Positions 29,165 to 39,687 of a DNA stretch of 64,000 bases are shown here, in pieces. The notes beneath the pieces were generated by a model that was not told where the DNA came from, did not search any database, and saw only the letters and a program-made list of their open reading frames with translations. The translations under genes and the position numbers were made by a program. Position 1 is the first letter of the stretch, and each line of letters opens with the position of its first letter. Where the stretch lies: the NCBI RefSeq assembly GCF_000802385.1, contig NZ_JTDN01000003.1:107066-171065 (forward strand), in the 5' to 3' direction. The stretch is from Croceibacterium mercuriale. GTDB lineage: Bacteria; Pseudomonadota; Alphaproteobacteria; Sphingomonadales; Sphingomonadaceae.

Positions 29165-29203
29165 GTGACGTCTCTAACTTGCGAGGGGTGACATCTCTAA
29201 CTT
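29165..29203. repeat. Tandem right-end repeats of the IS
   Basis: Two copies of GTGAC(G/A)TCTCTAACTTGCG, starting at 29165 and 29188. The outer one matches the left end in inverted orientation. Tandem copies at one end only may reflect a transposase-binding arrangement or an earlier insertion. Confidence 0.6.
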
Positions 29204-29634
29204 GCGCCTACACGATAACGGAAAGCGGCGCGTCGATAATGTATCTTATGTAAACTCAGGCTCTGAGTTGCGCCGCACGCAACACCTGATGCACTCTGTG
29301 CGTTTGAGCCTGCGGCTGCTCCGGCGCATACCGGCATTGCCTTTCAGGCATCCTCTCCCAAACTTTTCAAGCCCGGCCGGCAACGGTCGGGTTTTTCTTT
29401 GTCGGCGCTAATGCAAGAAACGGCTCAGGTTCACAAGGCTGATTTGTAGTTTGCTAAGCACGCGTTGGTGATCCCGTGCGGTATGCCCGAACCGATACTT
29501 GGACCGATGCGCCTGGGATTAAGGCGCTTCGCTAGACAGCCTCTCTCAAACCTAGAAGCCCGACCAATGATGGGCGGGCTTCTGGTTGACTTGCGAGATC
29601 ACGAGCTAAAGCTCAGTCCGCGTAAGAACGGCAC
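29204..29634. other. Gene-free stretch with two hairpins
   Basis: No coding region is supported over 431 bases. It holds a strong terminator-like hairpin at 29369-29400 and a perfect 9-bp stem at 29554-29562/29575-29583 (AGAAGCCCG / CGGGCTTCT). The 15-mer CGATAACGGAAAGCG at 29213-29227, just outside the IS, also occurs at 26954-26968 on the other side. Confidence 0.55.
29369..29400 (+). terminator. Rho-independent terminator-like hairpin
   Basis: AAGCCCGGCC pairs with GGTCGGGTTT around a GGCAAC loop and is followed by a T-rich run (TTTTTCTTT). No plus-strand gene directly precedes it, so it may be what remains of a unit disrupted by the IS. Confidence 0.6.
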
Positions 29635-30144
29635 TCAGGCCGGTTCAGCAACCTTCTCGGCGGAAGCTACAGTCTTTGCTGCTGGAGCTGCTCTCGGCTT
29701 CCGGCCAGGCTTCGGCGCAACCTTTTGACCAGGGCGCTCACCCGGCTTGCGGCCCAAACCGATGCTCTTTGCCAACGTACGGCGCTTTTCGGCATATTCC
29801 GGCGCGACCATCGGGTAATCGGCCGGCAGGTTCCAACGTTCGCGGTACTGCTCCGGCGTCATGCCGTACTGCGTCATAAGGTAGCGCTTGAGCATTTTCA
29901 TCTTCTTGCCGTCTTCGAGGCAAACCAGATAGTCGGGCTTTACCGAAGCTCGGATCGATACAGCTGGTTCAGGCCGTTCAACCACCGGCTCGCTCACGCC
30001 GAGACCCTGAAGAGCGCCAAAGACGTTCTGAATCAAGGTCGCGACGTCAGCGACGTTCACGGTATTGTTGGTGACGTGCGCCGCAACGATATCGGACGTG
30101 AGTGCGATCAACGTTTCAGACTGATCGGCATCTGTAGATTTCAT
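29635..30144 (-). CDS. MucR/Ros-family regulator
   Basis: Transcriptional regulator of 169 residues in the Ros/MucR family of alphaproteobacteria. The zinc-finger domain is the segment CLEDGKKMKMLKRYLMTQYG followed by MTPEQYRERWNLPADYPMV (about residues 75-115), and the C-terminus is Lys/Arg/Pro-rich with AT-hook-like GRKPG repeats. ATG 30144 starts MKSTDADQSET. Plasmid copies often modulate transfer or host surface genes; the target here is unknown. Confidence 0.92.
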   Translation of the reverse strand: MKSTDADQSETLIALTSDIVAAHVTNNTVNVADVATLIQNVFGALQGLGVSEPVVERPEPAVSIRASVKPDYLVCLEDGKKMKMLKRYLMTQYGMTPEQYRERWNLPADYPMVAPEYAEKRRTLAKSIGLGRKPGERPGQKVAPKPGRKPRAAPAAKTVASAEKVAEPA

Positions 30145-30278
30145 GATGACCCTAGCTTTGTTTCGGCCATTGCCTGTCCAGCAATAGCTCCGGTGATGTT
30201 GTGCCATTGATCGCCAAATGCAACACCGGATTACTGTCACCATGCAGACACTTCGGTATCTAAGTAGTCAAAGCTCAC

Positions 30279-30566
30279 TTACGATGGTGTAACCTCTTCA
30301 TAGCATCCGGCCCGGCGAAGCTGGCGAACGATCCCGTTGAACGCGGCGGTGACCCCTTGAGCCCGACCGATATCGTTCTCCTGTGCTGCGGCATCCCAAT
30401 AGAGCGTAAGCGGCCATGGTTCGGGGCAATGGGGCAGGAGGCAGCGCAGCGCCAAACGCACTTCAGCAACGTCGACCCGAGCTTCCGAACAGCGTGACAC
30501 GCCACAGCGCAGGATATGCACGGAGAGCGCGATCACGATCCGCTGGTGCCTCGGCAACTGGGACAT
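30279..30566 (-). CDS. Small hypothetical protein after dnaE2
   Basis: Unrecognised 95-residue protein with several cysteines (HILRCGVSRCS and LLPHCPEP). It starts three bases after the dnaE2 stop on the same strand, so it is probably the last gene of the imuA-imuB-dnaE2 unit. No signal or membrane segment. Confidence 0.6.
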   Translation of the reverse strand: MSQLPRHQRIVIALSVHILRCGVSRCSEARVDVAEVRLALRCLLPHCPEPWPLTLYWDAAAQENDIGRAQGVTAAFNGIVRQLRRAGCYEEVTPS

Positions 30567-30569
30567 GGA

Positions 30570-33500
30570 TCAATGAAAGTCATGCGACTTGAAGCGCACG
30601 ACCTCCTCCGGATCCATGCCGTCAGCATGGGGCGGCCAGTAGCAGTTGCGCGGCTCGGGGCTCCACCCCTTGTCCCCGCGATCGGGCGAGCCAGGATGCT
30701 GGGCTGCATCGCCCCGCCCGGTCTTGTGCGGGAACGACATATTGCCGACCTGGTGCAGCAGATCACCATGATCGATGATCCGGTCGCAGATCACATGGAT
30801 AATCTCGCCTTCCTTCTGCACCCGGCCTTTCAGACCGACCATGGAGGCCGACATGATTGTGCGCCGCTGCGCCTCGAACCGATCCGGCCACAGGATCCCG
30901 TTTGCTATGCCGGTCTCGTCCTCGATGGTGATGAACAGCACGCCCTTGGCTGAGCCGGGCTTCTGCCGCACCAGGACAATGCCGGCGACCTCGACATGGC
31001 GGCCGTCGCGAATGGTGGCGAGGTCCGCGCACCTGGTCACGCCGCGCCGGGTCAGCTCGTCGCGTACGAAGGTCAGCGGATGCGCCCGGAGGGACAGCTG
31101 CAGCGTGCGGTAATCCTCGATCACCTCACGCCCATCAGTCAGGGGCCGTAGCGCCACGTCGGGCTCCACCCCTTCCGCGCTGAAGGTCTCGGCATCGCGA
31201 TCGGCCGCTGCGAACAGCGGCAGCGGCGCCTCTCCCAGCCCTCGCACCTTCCATAATCCCTGCCGCCGATCGGCGCCGAAGCTGTGGAAGGCATCGCCGT
31301 CGGCGAGCTTCTCGATGGCTGCTCGCTGCACGCCTGAGCGGCGCCAGACATCCTCGACGCTGACGAAGGCGGTCGTGCTACGCGCACCGACGATCCTCGC
31401 ACCATCGGCGTTGGACAGGCCGCGGATTTGCCGCAGCCCAAGCCGCACCGCCAGGTAGCGGCCGCCGGTCCGCTCCAGCGTGCAGTCCCACCGGCTCGCG
31501 TTCACGCAGGGCGGCCGCACCTCGACGCCGTGCTCGCGCGCGTCGCGCACGATCTGCGCCGGCGCGTAGAACCCCATCGGTTGCGCGTTCATCAGCGCGG
31601 CGCAGAACACGTCGGGATGGTGGTGCTTCATCCACGACGAGGCGTATGAGATCTTGGCGAAGGAAGCGGCGTGGCTTTCCGGAAAGCCATAGGAGCCAAA
31701 GCCCTCGAGCTGGCGGAAGGTGCGCTCGGCAAACTCACGCGGATAGCCGCGCTCGACCATGCCGTTGACCAGCTTTTCGCTGAAGTGACTGACCCCGCCG
31801 GTGAACTTGAAGGTCGCCATGGCGCGGCGCAGCTGGTCTGCCTCCGCCGGTGTGAACCCGGCGCCGACAATGGCGACCTTCATCGCCTGCTCCTGGAAGA
31901 GCGGCACGCCGAGCGTCTTCTCCAGCACTGCCCGAAGTTCGGGGCGCGGGTACTCCGGCTTCTCCAGCCCTTCCCGCCGGCGCAGGTACGGATGCACCAT
32001 GTCGCCCTGGATCGGCCCCGGGCGAACGATCGCCACCTGGATCACCAGATCGTAGAACCGGCGCGGCTTCATCCGCGGGAGCATTGACATCTGCGCCCGG
32101 CTTTCGATCTGGAAGGTGCCGAGCGTGTCAGCCTTCTGGATCATCGCGTAGACCGCCGGATCATCGTCCTGCAGGTCCTTCAGCTCGACATGCAGACCCT
32201 TATCCGCCTCGAGCATGTTGAAGGCGCGGTTCATGCAGCCGAGCATTCCCAGGCCGAGCACGTCGACCTTCATGAACTTCAGCGCATCGATGTCATCCTT
32301 GTCCCATTCGATGATCTGGCGATCTTCCATCGCCGCCGGCTCGATTGGCACCAGGTCATCGAGCCGGTCGTGGGTGAGCACGAAGCCGCCGGGATGCTGG
32401 CTCATGTGCCGCGGCACGCCGATCAGCTTGCTGGCCAGCTCCAGCGTGAGCCGCAGCCGGCGATCGGAGATGTCGAGGTTGAGCTCGTCGACCTGCTTCT
32501 GGCCGACGCCCTCGGCCGACCATCCCCAGACCAGGCCGGCCAGCGAGGAGGTCAGGTCCTCCGGCAGGCCGAGCGCCTTGCCGACATCACGGACCGCACC
32601 CCGCGCCCGGTAGCGGGTGACCACGGCGGTCAGCGCCGAGCGGGTCCGGCCATAGGTCTCGTAGATCCACTGGATGATCTCTTCGCGGCGCTCATGCTCG
32701 AAGTCGACATCGATGTCCGGTGGCTCACGCCGCTCGCCCGAGACGAACCGCTCGAACAGCAGCTCATGCTTGATCGGGTCGATCGAGGTGACGCCCAGCA
32801 CAAAGCAGACGCAGGAGTTGGCGGCCGAGCCACGCCCTTGGCACAGGATCCCGCGCCGGCGCGCCTCGCGCACGATCGCGTACACAGTCAGGAAGTAGGG
32901 TGCGTAGCCCAGCTCCTCGATCAGCCGCAGCTCGTGCGCGATCTGCTTCGTATACGCCGCAGGCACGTCGCCATCGAACATTCGGTCGACTGCCTCGGTC
33001 GCCAGCTGCGCCAGCGCCTCCTGCGCGCTCAGGCCATCGATCAGCTTCTCATGCGGGTACTGGTAGGCGAGCTCACCCAGGTCAAAGGTGCAGAGCCGGG
33101 CGATATCGACGCTCGCCTGCAGCGCGTCGGGATAGGCTCGGAAGCGGCGAACCATCTCGTCTGGTGATTTCAGCGCCCGGTCCGCGTTGACCTCGCGCCG
33201 GTAGCCAAGCTCGTCGACAGTGCATTTCTCGCGCACCGCCGTCACCACGTCCTGCAGCAGCCGTGCGCCAGGCTCATGGTAGAGGACGTCCCCGGTCACC
33301 ACCGCGCGCACGCCGGCGCCGCCCGCCTGCCGCGCCAGCGCGTCGATCCGCACCGCATCGCCGGGCCGCCGGCGCTGGAACAGCGCCATGTAGCCACGCC
33401 GGCCATAGACTGCCTTCAGGTCTGCCAGCGCCGCCAGGTTCTCCTCGTCGGCTTCGTGCGGCAGCAGGATGCCAATCACGCCCTCCGACCAGGACTGCAG

Positions 33501-33833
33501 GTCATGCCAGTGGAGCAGGCAGCCGCCCTTCCCTGCGCGCTGTTTTCCGACGGTCAGCAGCCGGGTGATGCGTGACCAGGCCGGACGATTGGTCGGGTAG
33601 AGCAGCAGACGGCGACCGCAGGACAGATCCACGCGCGTGCCGGCGATCGAGCGCACACCGGTGACCTTCTGCGCCTCCCATGCGCGGACGACGCCGGCGA
33701 CCGTGCCGATGTCGCTGACGCCGATCGCCGGATAGCCGAGCACCGCCGCCGCCGCGAACAGCTCCTCCGGACTGGACGCGCCGCGCAGCAGCGAGAAGTG
33801 GGTCAGCACCTGCAGCTCGATATAGTGGCTCAT
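30570..33833 (-). CDS. dnaE2: Error-prone DNA polymerase DnaE2
   Basis: C-family translesion polymerase of 1087 residues. An N-terminal PHP domain begins [18 protein letters not shown]; the polymerase core has the catalytic motif PDIDVD at 372-377 preceded by QGRGSAANS; the C-terminus carries an OB-fold ([15 protein letters not shown]). ATG 33833 overlaps the imuB stop. With ImuA and ImuB it forms the SOS mutasome. Plasmid copies can raise mutagenesis during DNA damage. Confidence 0.96.
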   Translation of the reverse strand: MSHYIELQVLTHFSLLRGASSPEELFAAAAVLGYPAIGVSDIGTVAGVVRAWEAQKVTGVRSIAGTRVDLSCGRRLLLYPTNRPAWSRITRLLTVGKQRAGKGGCLLHWHDLQSWSEGVIGILLPHEADEENLAALADLKAVYGRRGYMALFQRRRPGDAVRIDALARQAGGAGVRAVVTGDVLYHEPGARLLQDVVTAVREKCTVDELGYRREVNADRALKSPDEMVRRFRAYPDALQASVDIARLCTFDLGELAYQYPHEKLIDGLSAQEALAQLATEAVDRMFDGDVPAAYTKQIAHELRLIEELGYAPYFLTVYAIVREARRRGILCQGRGSAANSCVCFVLGVTSIDPIKHELLFERFVSGERREPPDIDVDFEHERREEIIQWIYETYGRTRSALTAVVTRYRARGAVRDVGKALGLPEDLTSSLAGLVWGWSAEGVGQKQVDELNLDISDRRLRLTLELASKLIGVPRHMSQHPGGFVLTHDRLDDLVPIEPAAMEDRQIIEWDKDDIDALKFMKVDVLGLGMLGCMNRAFNMLEADKGLHVELKDLQDDDPAVYAMIQKADTLGTFQIESRAQMSMLPRMKPRRFYDLVIQVAIVRPGPIQGDMVHPYLRRREGLEKPEYPRPELRAVLEKTLGVPLFQEQAMKVAIVGAGFTPAEADQLRRAMATFKFTGGVSHFSEKLVNGMVERGYPREFAERTFRQLEGFGSYGFPESHAASFAKISYASSWMKHHHPDVFCAALMNAQPMGFYAPAQIVRDAREHGVEVRPPCVNASRWDCTLERTGGRYLAVRLGLRQIRGLSNADGARIVGARSTTAFVSVEDVWRRSGVQRAAIEKLADGDAFHSFGADRRQGLWKVRGLGEAPLPLFAAADRDAETFSAEGVEPDVALRPLTDGREVIEDYRTLQLSLRAHPLTFVRDELTRRGVTRCADLATIRDGRHVEVAGIVLVRQKPGSAKGVLFITIEDETGIANGILWPDRFEAQRRTIMSASMVGLKGRVQKEGEIIHVICDRIIDHGDLLHQVGNMSFPHKTGRGDAAQHPGSPDRGDKGWSPEPRNCYWPPHADGMDPEEVVRFKSHDFH

Positions 33834-35623
33834 CCGAACACACCGTGCAGCCACCAGCTGAGATCGCCGGTCTGGTCCTCGAACCCGTCACCCCGGCGGA
33901 ATACCCAGTGGCGGCCGCCCTGCTCGTCCTCGACCCGGTAGTAGTCGCGCACGGCCCAGACCTCGCCCTCGCGGCGCCACCATTCGCCATGCACGCGCTC
34001 GGGCCCGTCGCCGGCGACCACCTTGTATGGCTTGCCGCGCCACTCGAACCGCTTGGGTGGCTGATCCGGCATCAGCGCCATCACGCGCGAGAGTGGCTCC
34101 GGACGGACGAACAAGCGGATCGGGCGCGGCCACTTGGGCCACTCGCCGGGAATCTGGTTGGGGTCTGAGCGGGTGACGGCACGCTCGGGCACATGACTCT
34201 CAACCGGCGCGATCCGGAACACGGAGTCAGCGCCGATGCGCCCGGCAATCACATCGACCAGACGCGAAGGATCACGCACCACCGTGTCCCCGGCGAGGAT
34301 GGCGCCGAGGTCGACCGCATCGAGCGGCTCGGTATGCGGCGCGGTTAGCCAGAACTGCTCCACGCCCATGCCCGGGTCGATTCGCTCAATCCGCAGCTTC
34401 AGCAGTCGCAGCAGGTGCGGGACGTCGCGGGTCGGCCGCGACGTGCCAATCGCCACTACCTGCTCGCTGCCATCGACCCGCAAGCCCGTAAGCCGCAGCG
34501 AGCGCGCCCCCAATCCCTTCGCCTGCAGGACCACGGCAAGGTCCGCCAGCAGGTCGCCCATCACCTGCTCGATCGCTTCGGCCGTGCCGATCGGCTCCAG
34601 CAGCCGGCGCTCGACCTGCGGCACCTCCACGTCCTCGCGCGGAGTGATCGGCTCCGCCACCGCGCCTGATGCCTGATCGAGCCGGGTGATCGCCGGCAGG
34701 CCAAGCCGCCGGGCCAGCGGCCCGCGCGCGACCGGCAGCAGGTCGCTGATCCGCTCGAAACCGAACTTGCGCGCTGCGGTTAGCGCCGTCGGCACAAGGC
34801 GCAGCGCGGCGATCGGCAATGGGCCGAGCGCATCGACAGCGCCGCCGGGTGCGGCAACCTGGATGGGATCACCGCGCCCGAAGCGAGCGAGCGCATGGGC
34901 GGCGCCAGGTGTGTCTGCGACACCGATGCGAGCGGTGAAGCCGATCCGGCGGCAGAACGCCAGGAGCCGGCGGCAGAACCGAGCCTCGCCGCCATGCAGA
35001 TGCGCGCAGCCGGTAAGATCGATCCAGATGCCATCGTGAGGCGTGACGGCCGCCACCGGCGACCAGCGCCGGATCGCCTGCAGCGCGAGCCGATCGAGCA
35101 TCGCTGCATCCGCCTCGGGCTCTGCCGGGCGAAAATCGAGATCGGACACCATCGCTCGGGCATGGGTCGCGGCCATGCCAGGATGGATGCCGAGCGCCTG
35201 CGCGCCCGTGCAGGCGGCCACCACCTCCTCTCGGCGGCCCACCTTGCCGACGAGCGCCAGAGGCGCCGCTGCAGCGTCCTGGACGCTAGCGAGGGACGAC
35301 GGCTTTGCCATGGCAGCCGATGCCGCCTTGTAGGGATGCGGCGCTGCTTCGGACCGGCGGCCAAGCTCGCGCATCTGCGGCTGAGCGTGGGCCGGCAACT
35401 CGGCAATCTGCGCGGCCAACTCCTCGCGGGTCGGCGCGCCGTCACGAGCCCAGCGAGCACCTGGCCGCCAGCCTCCGCCCCGCGGCACCGAACAGGCACC
35501 CGGGTCGTCACCCACCGGCAGTTGCAGGACTGTCGCTCTAGGCAGCTGCGGAGTGGACCGCTCCAACCGTCTCAGCCGTTCGATGGCCAAGTCCGGCAGG
35601 AACAGCGAGACGACCCGTCTCAT
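33830..35623 (-). CDS. imuB: ImuB, Y-family-like mutasome protein
   Basis: Protein of 597 residues starting [19 protein letters not shown] with GAGGG upstream. It resembles Y-family polymerases, but ImuB proteins usually lack catalytic acidic residues and act as a hub for the clamp and DnaE2. It overlaps imuA by 86 nt at its 5' end and dnaE2 by four at its 3' end. Confidence 0.92.
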   Translation of the reverse strand: MRRVVSLFLPDLAIERLRRLERSTPQLPRATVLQLPVGDDPGACSVPRGGGWRPGARWARDGAPTREELAAQIAELPAHAQPQMRELGRRSEAAPHPYKAASAAMAKPSSLASVQDAAAAPLALVGKVGRREEVVAACTGAQALGIHPGMAATHARAMVSDLDFRPAEPEADAAMLDRLALQAIRRWSPVAAVTPHDGIWIDLTGCAHLHGGEARFCRRLLAFCRRIGFTARIGVADTPGAAHALARFGRGDPIQVAAPGGAVDALGPLPIAALRLVPTALTAARKFGFERISDLLPVARGPLARRLGLPAITRLDQASGAVAEPITPREDVEVPQVERRLLEPIGTAEAIEQVMGDLLADLAVVLQAKGLGARSLRLTGLRVDGSEQVVAIGTSRPTRDVPHLLRLLKLRIERIDPGMGVEQFWLTAPHTEPLDAVDLGAILAGDTVVRDPSRLVDVIAGRIGADSVFRIAPVESHVPERAVTRSDPNQIPGEWPKWPRPIRLFVRPEPLSRVMALMPDQPPKRFEWRGKPYKVVAGDGPERVHGEWWRREGEVWAVRDYYRVEDEQGGRHWVFRRGDGFEDQTGDLSWWLHGVFG

Positions 35624-36302
35624 CACTGCCCTCCACAATCAGGGAGAAGGATGCGCCGCTACGCTGCCGGGTCAGCTCCACCAGCCACCGCCCTCTTCCC
35701 ACACCCGCGACTTCCAATCGCTCGGACGCCGCTGTGCTGATCTTCCACCGCGTCCACGCGGCGGAAGGCTCGGCGAACGGATCCTGGTCACGCCCACGCC
35801 GCCGGCGGAGTAGCAGCACTGGCAGGCCGGCTTCTGCCGCCACCAGCTGCAGGCGCCGTGTGGCAACCATCGATACCCGGTTCGCCTCGGCGACGATCGC
35901 GGAAGGTGTGCCGTCCCTGACAGCATCCTCCACCACGGCCAGCAGTGCAGCATCATCCGCCGGCTGAGCGAAGATGACGCTGGCCGAAGGCAAGCCCGCC
36001 TGCGCCAGCGCAGGCGGGTACAGATCACTCCGGCAGCTCGCCCAGAGCACCGGACCGCCTGCAGCTGCTGCCTGGCGGGCAGCGATGCCGGCGAGGAACA
36101 GCGTTGCCGCCGCTTCATCGACGAGCGACGCGCTACCGGCAGTTGCTTCATGGAGTGCGCCTGTACGCAGCCCCCCTGCGCCCAGGCGGGCATCAATTTC
36201 GCTGATACCGAACGGCAGAACTGGATAATCCGCTGCCGGCATAGCGGCAGCGCGCAGCTCAGCTACGCTCGACGGGAGGGATGCAGGGGCGGCGGACATC
36301 AT
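35538..36302 (-). CDS. imuA: ImuA, RecA/SulA-like mutasome protein
   Basis: First gene of the imuA-imuB-dnaE2 set, 254 residues. The N-terminus contains the block LPFGISEIDARLGAGGLRTGALHE, shared by ImuA/SulA-type RecA-like proteins. ATG 36302 (a second ATG follows) lies 17 bp beyond a perfect LexA box. The C-terminal part overlaps the 5' end of imuB in another frame. Confidence 0.9.
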   Translation of the reverse strand: MMSAAPASLPSSVAELRAAAMPAADYPVLPFGISEIDARLGAGGLRTGALHEATAGSASLVDEAAATLFLAGIAARQAAAAGGPVLWASCRSDLYPPALAQAGLPSASVIFAQPADDAALLAVVEDAVRDGTPSAIVAEANRVSMVATRRLQLVAAEAGLPVLLLRRRRGRDQDPFAEPSAAWTRWKISTAASERLEVAGVGRGRWLVELTRQRSGASFSLIVEGSDETGRLAVPAGLGHRTAETVGAVHSAAA

Positions 36303-36319
36303 GCTCTAAGACTCTATGT

Positions 36320-36334
36320 GTTCCCTTTATGTTC
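36320..36334 (-). promoter_or_regulatory. LexA (SOS) box upstream of imuA
   Basis: GTTC-CCTTTAT-GTTC matches exactly the alphaproteobacterial LexA site GTTC-N7-GTTC. It is 18 bases from the imuA start, so LexA would block the imuA-imuB-dnaE2 promoter until DNA damage. Confidence 0.88.
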
Positions 36335-36482
36335 CGCCACTCGGCGGCATCGGTCAAGGTCCGGGATCCTACGATCTCGCGTTTCCGGTGGAGAGGCATG
36401 ATCGCTTCGCTGAATCACCGGCGGACGACTGATTCAAAAAGCTCGTTGGCTCTCGCGCGGCCGATCGGCGAGATGCGCGCAC

Positions 36483-36752
36483 ATGGGTGAGCAAACAGAT
36501 TTGCGAGAGCACTGGCGAGCAGTGGATGCCAAGCGCAACATCGCCCGAGACTATGAGCTGCTGGTGACCACCGACCTGTTTGGCTGGACGGTGGTCGAGC
36601 GCCGTTGGGGCCGGATCGGCACCGCAGGCCAGCGCAATCGCAGCAGCTTCGCCGACTGTCAGGATGCGGCGCGCCTGGTGGCGTCCATCCGACAGCGCCG
36701 CGCATCGGCGCACCGCCGGATTGGGACAGAGTATAGGCGTATACAGGTGTAA
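36483..36752 (+). CDS. WGR-domain protein
   Basis: Small protein of 89 residues consisting almost only of a WGR domain: YELLVTTDLFGWTVVERRWGRIGTAG at about 24-49. WGR domains bind nucleic acids and occur in DNA-repair proteins. It is divergent from the SOS mutasome operon, 180 bp away across the LexA box, which suggests a damage-related role. Confidence 0.75.
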   Translation: MGEQTDLREHWRAVDAKRNIARDYELLVTTDLFGWTVVERRWGRIGTAGQRNRSSFADCQDAARLVASIRQRRASAHRRIGTEYRRIQV

Positions 36753-36818
36753 GCTGGGCGGGATGGCAGAGACATTCCAGGTGAACCGAACCAGCAGTTC
36801 GCGCTTCGTCTGGCTCAG

Positions 36819-37658
36819 CTAATCATCTTGGATGTAATCACGTGCGTCGATTGTTACGCCGGCTCCGCTCTCCTTGATGAAGCGCTCCAGCAGGTACGCG
36901 TGACCTGAACCGTACAGCACGAGAACCCGTTCGCCCGGTCCGAGAACCTCGCGGAGATTGTTGAATATCCGCAGGTTGCGAGCATACCATGCCCCTACCC
37001 ACGCAGCGCCTGGGTTTGCCCCGTCGGAACCGAAGCTGGCTATCTCGAAGTAAGGCCGATGAGCTTGCTCTCGGGCTTCTGGACTGTTCAGATCAGAGTA
37101 CCACTGACCGACCGATTGTTCGCGCATTCTGCCGGCGATCCGATCGGCCTCTGCTTGCCCATCCCTGACGAAAGCACCGAAGCGGTCTTCCTGGCCGTGC
37201 TGATTGGCCCAAGCGATGAAGTCGTACTGCCCCGGATCACCTGGGGCGCTTTCATTCCAGTCGATTGCATACACCTGACGGTGGCCGAGCTTTTTGGCTA
37301 ATCGCAGGCCGATTTGATCTCGTTCGTTGGCCGTGAGGCTGAGCTCGCCTGATAGGTAATCGGCGTAACGACGATCTAGTCCCGACTGGTTGGTTCGAGC
37401 CCACTCTATAGCGATCCGGGTGGGACGCCACTCGGCGAGGCCATCAACTAGTTGCTCAATTTCCTGCTGCCTTCCGGGGGTAAGCACGTCTTCAATTGGC
37501 AGGTTGATGAGGTCGCGGTTGTTATTTGCGAGGTGATGCGAGCCCACCAGCATGATCTGAGGTCCAGGCATCTCGCCTCCTTCCTGACAAAGAGCATTGC
37601 CTCCGGTCACAGCAAGTCCGACCGCCAGAATAAATGATGGTAGCCAACGTCTCGTCAT
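36819..37658 (-). CDS. DUF5694-like exported protein
   Basis: Protein of 279 residues with a signal peptide (MTRRWLPSFILAVGLAVTGG, ending near ALCQ). The first domain block, MLVGSHHLANNNRDL, then IAIEWAR and later YGSGHAYLL, resembles DUF5694/TraB-type hydrolase-like proteins. ATG 37658 has GGAGG upstream. The substrate is unknown. Confidence 0.68.
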   Translation of the reverse strand: MTRRWLPSFILAVGLAVTGGNALCQEGGEMPGPQIMLVGSHHLANNNRDLINLPIEDVLTPGRQQEIEQLVDGLAEWRPTRIAIEWARTNQSGLDRRYADYLSGELSLTANERDQIGLRLAKKLGHRQVYAIDWNESAPGDPGQYDFIAWANQHGQEDRFGAFVRDGQAEADRIAGRMREQSVGQWYSDLNSPEAREQAHRPYFEIASFGSDGANPGAAWVGAWYARNLRIFNNLREVLGPGERVLVLYGSGHAYLLERFIKESGAGVTIDARDYIQDD

Positions 37659-37974
37659 GGAGGGTCCTCCCAGTGTGTTACCCGCATAACACGCTACCGA
37701 CACTTACGAGTCAACCTCCACAATCCTCGGCGCTGGATCGAGAAAGCGGATGTCGAGCGAGCGATGCAGGCAATGCCTGCTATTTTGCAGACGCCGGAAG
37801 ACCGCTCTGCAGCTTACACCTCACCTCGGCCATTGGGGTGCCCAATCCTCCCTCCGGACTGCAGACGTTCGGTCAGCAAGGCAGTGCGCCCGCAATCAAG
37901 AGGGGGAGTGCAGCGTGTCGAGTGTAGAGGTCGCGCCACGATGGAGGAAGGACTGCCGCACCTTCCGAGCTGCC
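37659..37974. other. Intergenic stretch without a supported gene
   Basis: About 316 bases upstream of the DUF5694-like gene and past the end of the first SDR gene. Short reading frames are present but look like background. No repeat or terminator was recognised. Confidence 0.4.
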
Positions 37975-38700
37975 TCACATCAACTGTGCTGTTGGCCTCA
38001 AAAGTATCTCGTTCAGAGTGAGGCGCTTTGGTCGTCCAAGGGCAAAGGCGATCACTTCCGCGATGTCCTCGGGCGGCACTGCCACATTGTCACGGTAATC
38101 CTGAGCAGCCTTCTTGCTCTCGCGATGGCTGATATGGTCGGACAGTTCGGTGGCGACGGCACCCGGCTCGATGACCATCACGCGGATGTCCGGCTGCAGC
38201 TCGACGCGAAGCGCCTCCGACCAGCCATTGATCCCCCATTTGGTCGCTGCGTAGGCGGCAAAGCCTGCGGGAGCGACCCGGCCGGCGACCGAGGAGATGT
38301 TTACAAGATCGCCGCCTTTCACGCGAAGCTGATCCAGGAAGACCTCGGTTGCCGTCATTGCGCCGAGCAGGTTCGTTTCGATCATCTGGCGATGCTCAGA
38401 TCGTTTGTCTGATGCGAAAGGAGCAGTCAGCATGACACCGGCATTGTTGATCAGGACATCTGCGCCGCCAAGCTCGTGCTGAACGCGCTGCGCTGCAGCT
38501 ACCATCGACTCACGATCGGTAACGTCCGCCTGGACGGCGATCGTGTCGGCGCCGAGTTCGTCAGCCAACAAGGTAAGCCGGTCAAGGCGCCGCCCAAGCA
38601 ATGCTGCTTTGTGGCCTTGCGCCACCAGGACGCGGGCTAGAGCCTCGCCAATCCCGGAAGACGCACCTGTGATAACCGCAACGCGGTTTGCGATCGTCAT
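37975..38700 (-). CDS. Short-chain dehydrogenase/reductase (SDR)
   Basis: Oxidoreductase of 241 residues with the cofactor motif TGASSGIG at about 11-18, NNAG near 85-88 and the catalytic Tyr-Ala-Ala-Thr-Lys block near 149-153. It follows a second SDR gene after a 52-bp gap on the same strand. Substrate unknown. Confidence 0.92.
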   Translation of the reverse strand: MTIANRVAVITGASSGIGEALARVLVAQGHKAALLGRRLDRLTLLADELGADTIAVQADVTDRESMVAAAQRVQHELGGADVLINNAGVMLTAPFASDKRSEHRQMIETNLLGAMTATEVFLDQLRVKGGDLVNISSVAGRVAPAGFAAYAATKWGINGWSEALRVELQPDIRVMVIEPGAVATELSDHISHRESKKAAQDYRDNVAVPPEDIAEVIAFALGRPKRLTLNEILLRPTAQLM

Positions 38701-38752
38701 ATCCGTTCTCCGATATTCAGTGGGGTCGAGCCGCCCGCGAGGAGCGGTTCAG

Positions 38753-39589
38753 TCAAAGCGCGTTGTCGGTCGATCGAGACAATGCTTCATTGTCCTTGAT
38801 CGCCTTCAGCCGTTCCTCGACGACCGGCGTCAGGACTGCGATGGCATCACTTCCCGCAAGGAACAGCTTCAGCGGCTTGTCCATCGCCGCGATCGTAACC
38901 AGCGCCTGACCAAGCTTGTCGGGATCGCCCGGTTGAGCGCCATCATATTGGGACCAGGTGTCGCGTGCCGATGCGCCGGCATAGTCCTCGATGCGGGTCT
39001 CGACGTAGGAGACGCTGCCTTGGTCGAGCAGCCTGGTCCGGAAGAAACCGGGCTCGACGATTGTCAGGTGGATGCCGAACTTCTCGACCTCTTGGGCGAC
39101 CGACATGGACAGGCCCTCGACAGCGAACTTCGCCGCGCTGTACGCGGAGGTCTGGTTCTGGCCGGTTCCGCCTGCGACCGAGCTGATGTTGATGATGTGG
39201 CCACGACGCTGCTTGCGCATTACCGGCAGAGCGGCCTGCATGAGGTTGATCACGCCATAGAGATTGGGTGCGAGCTGCTTCTCGAAGTCCGCCGCCGTGA
39301 AATCCTCGAAATTGCCAAGGACCGCGTTGCCGGCATTGTTGACCAGGACATCGATCCTGCCGAAGCGTGCGACGGCCTCGTCGATGGCTCGATCTGCCTG
39401 CTGGCGATCCGTGACATCGAGCTGCACCAAGGCAAGGCGTTCGTTTTCGGCATCAGCGAACGCCGAACGCAGCTTGTCCATGCTACGTCCGGTAGCGACG
39501 ACGCTATCACCCGAAGCGAGAGCTGCTTTCACGACGCTGGCACCGATGCCGCTGTTTGCGCCGGTAACGAACCAAACCTTTGAACTCAT
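38753..39589 (-). CDS. SDR-family oxidoreductase
   Basis: Oxidoreductase of 278 residues: TGANSGIG at about 9-16, NNAG near 84-87 and Tyr-Ser-Ala-Ala-Lys near 147-151. ATG 39589 has GGAGA upstream. It is divergent from the LysR gene 98 bp away, the usual layout for a LysR-controlled target. Confidence 0.92.
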   Translation of the reverse strand: MSSKVWFVTGANSGIGASVVKAALASGDSVVATGRSMDKLRSAFADAENERLALVQLDVTDRQQADRAIDEAVARFGRIDVLVNNAGNAVLGNFEDFTAADFEKQLAPNLYGVINLMQAALPVMRKQRRGHIINISSVAGGTGQNQTSAYSAAKFAVEGLSMSVAQEVEKFGIHLTIVEPGFFRTRLLDQGSVSYVETRIEDYAGASARDTWSQYDGAQPGDPDKLGQALVTIAAMDKPLKLFLAGSDAIAVLTPVVEERLKAIKDNEALSRSTDNAL

Positions 39590-39687
39590 CGACCATCTCC
39601 ATCGCACTGTCATGTGGATGGGATAGCGAGTGGCACTTGTTCCATAAGCGGCCTATCGGTGAACGAGCTTTTGCCCCGAGGTTCACA

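Larger units (their letters stand above)
27004..29203. mobile_element. Insertion sequence of about 2.2 kb with passenger gene
   Basis: The terminal repeat AGTTAGAGATGTCACC at 27004-27019 is the exact reverse complement of 29187-29202 (GGTGACATCTCTAACT), which extends to 29203. A second, inner copy of the right-end sequence with one changed base (GTGACGTCTCTAACTT) is at 29165-29180. Between the ends are a DDE transposase and a small extra gene. No target duplication could be defined. Confidence 0.7.

Noticed and set aside
27829..29253. A 474-residue plus-strand frame opposite the transposase
   Set aside because: It is a shadow of the minus-strand transposase, which has clear catalytic motifs.
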